Origin: Winogradskyella epiphytica
GTDB lineage: Bacteria; Bacteroidota; Bacteroidia; Flavobacteriales; Flavobacteriaceae
Reading direction: 5' to 3'
NCBI RefSeq assembly: GCF_003217215.1
Contig: NZ_QJTD01000002.1
Span: forward strand, 508,654-572,653
Length of the DNA stretch: 64,000 nucleotides
Shown: positions 55,090 to 61,443 of the stretch, piece after piece
Numbering within the stretch: position 1 is the first letter of the stretch
Layout of the letters: every line of letters starts with the position of its first letter
Notes under the pieces: model-generated
The model's database searches: none
What the model saw: only the letters and a program-made list of their open reading frames with translations
Told to the model about the DNA's origin: nothing
Translations under genes and position numbers: made by a program

Positions 55090-56307
55090 TTATTCGCAGT
55101 TCATTTTTTGTCCGTAAGGCATTTGTCCGTGAATAACACCTCCAAATTGTGAACTGCCATAACCACTTCCATTGTACTGTTGCTTGATTAAAAAACCTTG
55201 TAAATAGCAGTCGTTATTTTTATTTTTCTCCGTAAAAGCCCCTTTAATCCAACGGTATAAAATACGACCTGTATACTTGTTTTTTACAATACTCCAGTCG
55301 TTAGATTCTATGTTTAGTTTTAGAAGTTTTGCACCATCTTTTGCAATGGTTTTAGATACATTTTCTTTAGCAAAACTCACTAATGAAGCATTACTATTCA
55401 TGCTACCTGCTTTTGGCATCTTTATAGCATCCATGGTTGATTTTGCAGCAGCATCATAATTTGCTTTTAACGTGGCTTCAAATTCTTTTACAATTGGCTT
55501 CGCTTTTTCTAACCACTCTAAATGAAATTGTTGATCGCCTTTACCTATTACGTTTAGAATAGTAATATCTTTTTCATGCATATACGATGGTACGTTAAAT
55601 GCATGTCCGCCTTGATGCGATGCGGCATAAATAACAAATATATCGTCTGCAATTAACATGCCTCTTACTAAAATTGGCATACCTGTACCAAGCCCTAAAG
55701 TTTGCGATCGGTCTGCACCTACTTTGGTTGTAAACATTCCTGAAACCAACTCGTAACCTATGTAACCTTCTGGTGACATGGCGACTAGTTCTGGTGTTGT
55801 TAAAAAGCGTAACCATGAATATTCTGGATCCTGCGCTGGTAATATATCTACATTATCACCCCTGTCTGTCATCTGACGTCTTATTTTTACACGATCAACA
55901 CCAACTGCACTCATACCTTTTGTCATTGCAAATGGATATGACATGTATAAAAACTCATCACTTACTGTATTAGCTGGTTTAGGCTTATTTGCTTCGGCTT
56001 CTTGTTGTTTTTTTTCAAGATACTTTTGATAGTATAAATCTTGCTTTGCCTGGTCGTTTGGATATTTTTTGGCTAATTCTGCTTTAAATTCTTCATCGGT
56101 ATATTCTGTTTTTGATGAATTTTCAGTTGAAGAACTGCCAACCATTCCTGAAGCATTTTCAGATTTTGAAGATGAACTGCTACTTTCTTTTTTATCTAAC
56201 TTCTTCTCTACCGCAGCTTTGGCTTTCTTCTTTAGCATTTTACCAAATTGGGCATTAGATGTATTGTAGCATAATGCTAAAACGAATAATAGAATTATTT
56301 TTTTCAT
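55090..56307 (-). CDS. Exported protein of unknown function
   Basis: A 405-residue protein with a signal peptide (about 1-19, ending SNA|QFG). A lysine-rich helix (KKKAKAAVEKKLDKK) and a low-complexity serine stretch (SSSSSSKSENASG) follow, then a charged KYPNDQAKQDLYYQKYLEKKQQEAE segment in part and a folded domain (about 120-400) with SYPFAMTKGMSAVGVDRVKIRR. A single cysteine pair near the end (NDCYLQ, KMNCE) could form a disulfide. I do not recognise the family. It lies downstream of the LytTR response regulator on the same strand, 114 nt away, and may be one of its targets. Confidence 0.8.
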   Translation of the reverse strand: MKKIILLFVLALCYNTSNAQFGKMLKKKAKAAVEKKLDKKESSSSSSKSENASGMVGSSSTENSSKTEYTDEEFKAELAKKYPNDQAKQDLYYQKYLEKKQQEAEANKPKPANTVSDEFLYMSYPFAMTKGMSAVGVDRVKIRRQMTDRGDNVDILPAQDPEYSWLRFLTTPELVAMSPEGYIGYELVSGMFTTKVGADRSQTLGLGTGMPILVRGMLIADDIFVIYAASHQGGHAFNVPSYMHEKDITILNVIGKGDQQFHLEWLEKAKPIVKEFEATLKANYDAAAKSTMDAIKMPKAGSMNSNASLVSFAKENVSKTIAKDGAKLLKLNIESNDWSIVKNKYTGRILYRWIKGAFTEKNKNNDCYLQGFLIKQQYNGSGYGSSQFGGVIHGQMPYGQKMNCE

Positions 56308-56421
56308 AAGAATTGTGTTTATATAGACTTCAAAAGAAGTAATTCAACTACCATTCTTAATAGTGATTTTTCTAAAGCTGTAGATTTTTTTTCTGAATGA
56401 AAACCAAATTTTAAGCTAATA

Positions 56422-57174
56422 TCACAAAAACGTTTCCCTAATGACTTCTAAAAACTGATCGCGTTTAGATTTTGAAATAGGTATTCTTTTTGTATTCGTC
56501 ATCAATAGATAATCGCCATCATCTTTTACCAATTCGTCCACGTATTTTAGGTTGATTAAATAGGAACGATGACATTTAAAGAACATGGTGTTGTGCTCAA
56601 GTTGCTCTACAAAATGCTTTAAGGGTTTACAAATGGTTTTTTGTTTGCCATCAATAAGTTGCACGTTGGTATACATACCATCAGCTTCAAAATAGACGAT
56701 ATTATTATGCGATGCGAACATAATTCCTTTAGGAATTTCTAAAGCAATTTTATCCATGGATAGTTGCTTTAACGAGTCGCGTAACTTGTTAAGTTGGTCG
56801 TTTAAATTGTTGGCTTTTATGGCTTCTTCAGCTTTTGTTACTGCTTCTTTTAACTCATTTGTATCTACTGGTTTTAACAAATAATCTACTGCTGATAATT
56901 TGAAAGCTTCAATCGCATATTGGTTGTATGCCGTAACGAAAATGATTTTAAAATCAATCTGATTTGGAAAGTATTCTAAAATGTCTAATCCAGACTGATT
57001 TGGCATTTCAATATCTAAAAAGACAACATCAGGTTTACTGGTTTTAATCAAATCGACACCAGATGCTAAATCTTGCGCTTCTTCAATGCTAGTAATACTT
57101 GCGCAATGTTCGGTTAGCAAGTTTGATAGTAAATGTCTAGCGCGTTTTTCGTCGTCTATAATTATCGCTTTCAT
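56422..57174 (-). CDS. LytTR-family response regulator
   Basis: A 250-residue DNA-binding regulator. The receiver domain (about 1-120) has the acidic pair DD at 7-8, the phosphorylated aspartate at 54 (PDVVFLDIEMPNQSG) and the conserved lysine in LLKPVD (about 105). The LytTR DNA-binding domain covers about 150-248 (YFEADGMYTNVQL, KCHRSYLINLKYV). It lies 3 nt after the sensor kinase gene, so they form a two-component pair. LytTR regulators often control surface or secreted proteins. Confidence 0.95.
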   Translation of the reverse strand: MKAIIIDDEKRARHLLSNLLTEHCASITSIEEAQDLASGVDLIKTSKPDVVFLDIEMPNQSGLDILEYFPNQIDFKIIFVTAYNQYAIEAFKLSAVDYLLKPVDTNELKEAVTKAEEAIKANNLNDQLNKLRDSLKQLSMDKIALEIPKGIMFASHNNIVYFEADGMYTNVQLIDGKQKTICKPLKHFVEQLEHNTMFFKCHRSYLINLKYVDELVKDDGDYLLMTNTKRIPISKSKRDQFLEVIRETFL

Positions 57175-57177
57175 ATC

Positions 57178-60090
57178 TTAATGTATTGGCATGGTGATGA
57201 CCACTTTTGTACCTGCAGGGACGTCGTTCTCGTCATACAAATCGGTTGTAGTTATGGCTATATCACGTTTTAATTTGTTTTTATAAAGATGCACACGTTC
57301 TTCATTAGCTTTAGTAGCAAACGGTTTGTGTTGTTGGTTTGGTCGTTTTAATTTTTCGGATTGTGCGCGACCAATTCCGTTATCTTCAACCGTAATTTCT
57401 AATTTATTTTGTTGAATAATTTTCGCTTCAATATGTAATTTTCGGTCGTTTAATTTGTGTAATAATCCGTGTTTTAAAGCATTTTCAACATAAGGTTGAA
57501 TAAATAACGACGGTACTTTTATCTGTTTTGTCTTCAATTGATTATCAACCGAAATAGTATATTCCAATTCGTCTTCAAAACGCACTTTTTCTAATTCTAA
57601 ATATAGTTTTAAAGCGTTTAATTCCTCTTCTAAAGTAATTTCGTTTTGCTGACTGTAATCTAAATACATGCGGATTAATCGGCTAAACTTTACTAAATAC
57701 GAGCTTGCTAATACCTTTTCATTCGATACAATATAATCTTGAATGGAATTTAAAGCATTGAATATAAAATGCGGATTCATTTGCGAACGTAGATTTTCCA
57801 ATCTTAAGTTCGTGATTTTTTTATCCATTAAAATTTTATCAATTTCTGTAATACGTTGAGCTTCTTTTTGTTGCAATCTCCATCTAAAGTACAGCCAAAT
57901 TAACCCAAAAATTGTGAGTACAACTAAACCATAAAACCAGTAGGTTTCCCAAAATGGTTTTGCAATACTAAAGGTAATTGGTGCGGCATACACCGGATTT
58001 TTAGCACTGATATTTTGCGCCTTAAGTTCTAATGTGTATGTGCCACTAGCTAAACTATTGAAATTAATAAAGTGCGTATTTAATGGTATACTTTGCCAAT
58101 TGGAATCGATCTGCTTTACACGGTAGCGATAATTGACATGTCGGTTAGATTGAAAACCATTAGAATTGAATGTCAGTCCTATTTTATTAAAATTATAAGG
58201 CAATTTATAATGGCTTTGCACTAAAGTATCCCGATCATTTATTGTAACCGACCCTATGCTAATATCTGATGTTTTATAGGTTTTAAATAAATTTTTCGAC
58301 TTAGGAAGCAAATAAATTAATTTGGGTAGCGTAACTACAACTTGATCTTCTAGTATCAAAAAATCGTTTACTGCTAGATTTAATCCATCTTGAGCACTAA
58401 GTAGTTTAAGAGACTTGTCTGTTAATTGATATTGAAATAAGCCTCCATCTGTAGAAATCCATAATATGTTACCATCGTGGTACATGTTGTTAATTTGAAG
58501 ACCGTCTGGCAGATTTATTTCAAATTTTTCTAATTGATCGTTCTCAAATTTAAGTAAACCATTATGTTGTGTAGCGAACCAAACCGCAGATTCACTTTTG
58601 GTTATAGTATTTACTAATAGACTTTTGGATTTGTATTTTAATTCTAAGGAATCAAAATTATTAGTATCGTATACATATAACCCTTCTATATAAGAGACAA
58701 ATAATTGCTTGCCTAAAACTGCTGAAGCTTTTACCCGACTTTCTTTTAATATCTTTTCTACAGGGTTATTAAAGGGATCTTTATATACTATACCTTGTCG
58801 ATAATTACCATAAAACAGGGTACTATTATCTATTTTAGACAATGCTTTAGCGACTGAAAACCTATTGTCTACATGAGTGAATTGATAGGATTTTAAATCG
58901 ACAATAATAGATCCTGAAGCATTAACACTCACTACTAATTGTGCTTTATTAGTATCATAAAAAAGTTTTCCAATAATGTTTTTACTCGGTAATTGTAGTG
59001 TTTTTTCGAGTTGATTTTTATTATAAAATAGTAATTTTCCATTATTAGTTCCTAGTACAAACCTATTACCATCTAATCCTATTGATGCTGTAACTTTAGC
59101 ATTTATATAATCTAAATTTACTTGCCTAATATTAAGATTAGGCGAAACTAATACACCATTATTTAAGGTTGCGAACCAATAATTCTGATTAAAATCTTCC
59201 ACTACATCTGTAATAGATTCCGACTTAAAAAATTGTTCTTTAAAATGTAATTGTCCCTCCTCATACTTATATACAAAGACACCAGCCGTTGTTAAAAACC
59301 AATACTCATTATTAAAACTTAAAAGATTATAAATGGTTTGGGACTTTAAGTGCTTGGGTGTGATTAGTTTCTTTAGGGAATCATCTGATTTATTTATTAG
59401 ATATAATAAATTACGATTGTCTCTTTTATAAGTTAAAAACACATGGGTTTTAAAGGCAAATAACTTAGGAGATTGTATATATTCTAAACCCTCAATATTA
59501 AATAACAATTTAGTCTCAGTGCCATTAATTTTATAGACTCTGTGATTTGTAATTTGGTTCTCATTATTCACCACAAATACATAATCGCTGTCTTTACTAT
59601 TAGCATTACTTATGCAAAAGCCATCAAACACTTTCGTAATTTTTTTAGTGCTTTTATGAATATCATAAATACCCTTAACGGTAAACAATCGGATATGATT
59701 TTTTAAAATTGTATAAGCAGCTAACTGTCCCTTTACTAAATCGCTTGCGTCATAAAACAACTTTAGTTTATTATTTTCCGCATAGAAAATTTGGCCATAG
59801 ATGTTATTACACCATACGATGTTATCAACATCAAACTTTAATTGAAATAGAGAATTAGATTTTTGATCAGGGTGACTAAAACGTTGATATGATTTGCCGT
59901 TGTACCGGAACAAGCCTTTATCCGCCGCTAACCATATATAGTTATCCTTATCTTCGAGTATATCATAAAATTCTACATCGGGTAATGTGGACACCTCAGA
60001 CATATTTTCATATACTGGATTTTGAGCATATACAATGCACTCCATTAAAAATAAAGCCATTGCAACTATATATGTTTTATAATGAGACAT
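57178..60090 (-). CDS. Two-component propeller sensor histidine kinase (His_kinase/LytS-like)
   Basis: A 970-residue membrane sensor. Signal/anchor at about 1-22; periplasmic region of about 14 propeller-type repeats (WLAADKGLFRYNG, WISTDGGLFQYQ) to about 610; a Y_Y_Y domain (about 630-700); one membrane helix (about 708-732); then a cytoplasmic kinase of the LytS/YehU type with NPHFIFNALNSIQDY (about 769) and YVENALKHG (about 868), and an ATP lid with DNGIG. It lacks a fused response-regulator/AraC part, so it is not a one-protein hybrid system; the LytTR gene next door supplies the output. The ligand is unknown. Confidence 0.94.
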   Translation of the reverse strand: MSHYKTYIVAMALFLMECIVYAQNPVYENMSEVSTLPDVEFYDILEDKDNYIWLAADKGLFRYNGKSYQRFSHPDQKSNSLFQLKFDVDNIVWCNNIYGQIFYAENNKLKLFYDASDLVKGQLAAYTILKNHIRLFTVKGIYDIHKSTKKITKVFDGFCISNANSKDSDYVFVVNNENQITNHRVYKINGTETKLLFNIEGLEYIQSPKLFAFKTHVFLTYKRDNRNLLYLINKSDDSLKKLITPKHLKSQTIYNLLSFNNEYWFLTTAGVFVYKYEEGQLHFKEQFFKSESITDVVEDFNQNYWFATLNNGVLVSPNLNIRQVNLDYINAKVTASIGLDGNRFVLGTNNGKLLFYNKNQLEKTLQLPSKNIIGKLFYDTNKAQLVVSVNASGSIIVDLKSYQFTHVDNRFSVAKALSKIDNSTLFYGNYRQGIVYKDPFNNPVEKILKESRVKASAVLGKQLFVSYIEGLYVYDTNNFDSLELKYKSKSLLVNTITKSESAVWFATQHNGLLKFENDQLEKFEINLPDGLQINNMYHDGNILWISTDGGLFQYQLTDKSLKLLSAQDGLNLAVNDFLILEDQVVVTLPKLIYLLPKSKNLFKTYKTSDISIGSVTINDRDTLVQSHYKLPYNFNKIGLTFNSNGFQSNRHVNYRYRVKQIDSNWQSIPLNTHFINFNSLASGTYTLELKAQNISAKNPVYAAPITFSIAKPFWETYWFYGLVVLTIFGLIWLYFRWRLQQKEAQRITEIDKILMDKKITNLRLENLRSQMNPHFIFNALNSIQDYIVSNEKVLASSYLVKFSRLIRMYLDYSQQNEITLEEELNALKLYLELEKVRFEDELEYTISVDNQLKTKQIKVPSLFIQPYVENALKHGLLHKLNDRKLHIEAKIIQQNKLEITVEDNGIGRAQSEKLKRPNQQHKPFATKANEERVHLYKNKLKRDIAITTTDLYDENDVPAGTKVVITMPIH

Positions 60091-60108
60091 AAAGTGGTAC
60101 AGGATTCA

Positions 60109-60116
60109 CAAACTTA
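60109..60116 (-). promoter_or_regulatory. Candidate -7 box of the sensor kinase operon
   Basis: Minus strand TAAGTTTG matches TAnnTTTG 19 nt before the kinase start codon. No TTG occurs at the standard upstream distance. Confidence 0.38.
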
Positions 60117-60175
60117 AATATTTAATCATTTTGTAGCCGTCATTTTTTCTGTAACAATGTAATTTTTTTCTAAAA

Positions 60176-60210
60176 AACAAAAAACGCCTACATTTCTGTA
60201 AGCGTTTTTC
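60176..60210 (-). terminator. Terminator of the RND/PII-like/DUF operon
   Basis: Minus strand AAAACGCTTACA / TGTAGGCGTTTT (one mismatch) with a short loop and a run of T residues, 37 nt after the DUF4870 stop codon. Confidence 0.85.
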
Positions 60211-60246
60211 TTTGTCTCTTAAAAATTCTTTCCAAAAAGGACTTTA

Positions 60247-60609
60247 CTAACTAATAAAATTAAGAGATAATGGATAGCTAGGTAATTCGCCATTACTAGC
60301 TTTTATAGCGTTTACAATAGGCATTACAAATGCCAAAATTGCAACTAATATTAACGTTAAAATTCCTAAACCAACTATAAAAATTAACGGTATACTTATA
60401 AGTGAATATAAAAGTATACTAATTTGAAAATTTAATATTGATTTTCCATGAGCGTCCATACCATCAACTTGCTCTTTTTGTGTTGCCCAGATAATAAGTG
60501 GAGCCATTAGTCCACCAAATCCTGTAACATAAGTCAGTAATTGAGATAAATGTGTGATTACCAATAATTGGTTGTCCGAACGTTTAAGCGTGTGATAATT
60601 TGATTCCAT
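60247..60609 (-). CDS. DUF4870 (Tic20-like) membrane protein
   Basis: A 120-residue protein if started at ATG 60609 (MESNYHTLKRSDNQLLVITHLSQL). The 23 residues of the longer frame overlap the upstream DUF2892 gene and do not fit the family. Three to four membrane segments; the conserved core GGLMAPLIIWATQKEQV...HGKSILNFQIS is typical of DUF4870, with the histidine and asparagine in the second segment. Function unknown. It is the last gene before the terminator. Confidence 0.88.
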   Translation of the reverse strand: MESNYHTLKRSDNQLLVITHLSQLLTYVTGFGGLMAPLIIWATQKEQVDGMDAHGKSILNFQISILLYSLISIPLIFIVGLGILTLILVAILAFVMPIVNAIKASNGELPSYPLSLNFIS

Positions 60610-60671
60610 GATTAATGATTTTATACTTATAGGACGCAAATTGTGATAAAATGTTACACTATTACACTCAA

Positions 60672-60881
60672 TTAACACGTTTTACAACTTCCACCTTCTT
60701 TCTTAACACCCAACTTCACCAAAATTGTTTCTAACAAACACCATTTAGTAAATGCCGATTGTATTAAGTTAACTCCAATAAAAACCGTAAACCACATCCA
60801 ATTTGGGTTTACGTAAACGGTTAATACGACACTCAATAATACCATTGTACCAACTATAACTCTAAAATATGTATTTAACAT
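60672..60881 (-). CDS. DUF2892 (YgaP-like) inner-membrane protein
   Basis: A 69-residue protein started at ATG 60881 (MLNTYFRVIVGTMVLLSVVL). Two membrane segments (about 5-22 and 26-42) are followed by a tail with cysteines: TKWCLLETILVKLGVKK and terminal GGSCKTC. This matches DUF2892, the membrane part of rhodanese protein YgaP, here without the rhodanese domain. The cysteines suggest a thiol or metal role next to the RND pump, which is an inference. Confidence 0.88.
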   Translation of the reverse strand: MLNTYFRVIVGTMVLLSVVLTVYVNPNWMWFTVFIGVNLIQSAFTKWCLLETILVKLGVKKEGGSCKTC

Positions 60882-61013
60882 TTTGTTTAATTTTTTAATT
60901 TCTATTGTTATCCTACAAGGTTTTAGATACTGAATCGAGTTCAGCACATGCCCTGTAGTTTTGATTATTGCTTTTGTATTTAATAGGTTTTAAAAACCTG
61001 TTAGTAAATGCGC

Positions 61014-61319
61014 TTATATGCATCTTTCAATAGGAACTACAACCACTTTTATAGGATTGTTAGTTTCTAAATTTGAATTAAATTCTGTTATAACATCGAA
61101 TAATGTATCAATGTTTTCCTCTTCCGTAAATGAGAAAAATAAACTGGACTCATTACCCGATTTTTGACCTGCAAACCAACTTGATGTCATTAATACAGAT
61201 GAACCATTTTTATATCCATCAATTTCCGAACTACTAAAGTTTTCGATATTTGCTTTTTTGAAAAGTTTCAAAACGTCATTTTGAAATTCTTCTACTGCTG
61301 TAACTATGACTAATTTCAT
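61014..61319 (-). CDS. PII-like small protein encoded with the RND permease
   Basis: A 101-residue cytosolic protein. The start is ATG 61319 (MKLVIVTAVEEFQNDVLKLF). The longer frame reads back into a 101-bp structured DNA repeat and is rejected. A beta-alpha-beta-beta-alpha-beta order, FSSSEIDGYK in place of the PII T-loop start, and the closing strand PIKVVVVPIERC suggest a trimeric PII/CutA-type fold. A PII subgroup (PII-NG) linked to CusA-type RND pumps has been described, which fits this neighbourhood. The effector and partner are unknown. Confidence 0.78.
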   Translation of the reverse strand: MKLVIVTAVEEFQNDVLKLFKKANIENFSSSEIDGYKNGSSVLMTSSWFAGQKSGNESSLFFSFTEEENIDTLFDVITEFNSNLETNNPIKVVVVPIERCI

Positions 61320-61337
61320 GTCTTTTGGTTTTAACGG

Positions 61338-61438
61338 CGTCAGTTCGAGTGATTCCGAATACTTTCGGAATTGTATTGAGAACCTATAAACCTTCTCGAT
61401 ACAATTTTTTCGTCCCTCAAAAATCACTCGAAGTGACG
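61338..61438. repeat. 101-bp three-stem inverted-repeat element
   Basis: Outer arms CGTCAGTTCGAGTGATT (61338-61354) and AATCACTCGAAGTGACG (61422-61438) pair at 16 of 17 positions. Inside lie a small hairpin CCGAA-TACT-TTCGG (61355-61368) and a second hairpin AATTGTATTGAGAA / TTCTCGATACAATT (61369-61382 with 61393-61406, 13 of 14). It fills most of the gap between the RND permease and the PII-like gene and looks like a REP/MITE-type element carried on the operon mRNA. Confidence 0.75.
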
Positions 61439-61443
61439 ATTTG

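Noticed and set aside
61320..61427. 36-residue N-terminal extension of the PII-like protein
   Set aside because: It is the translation of one arm and the inner hairpins of the 101-bp repeat element.
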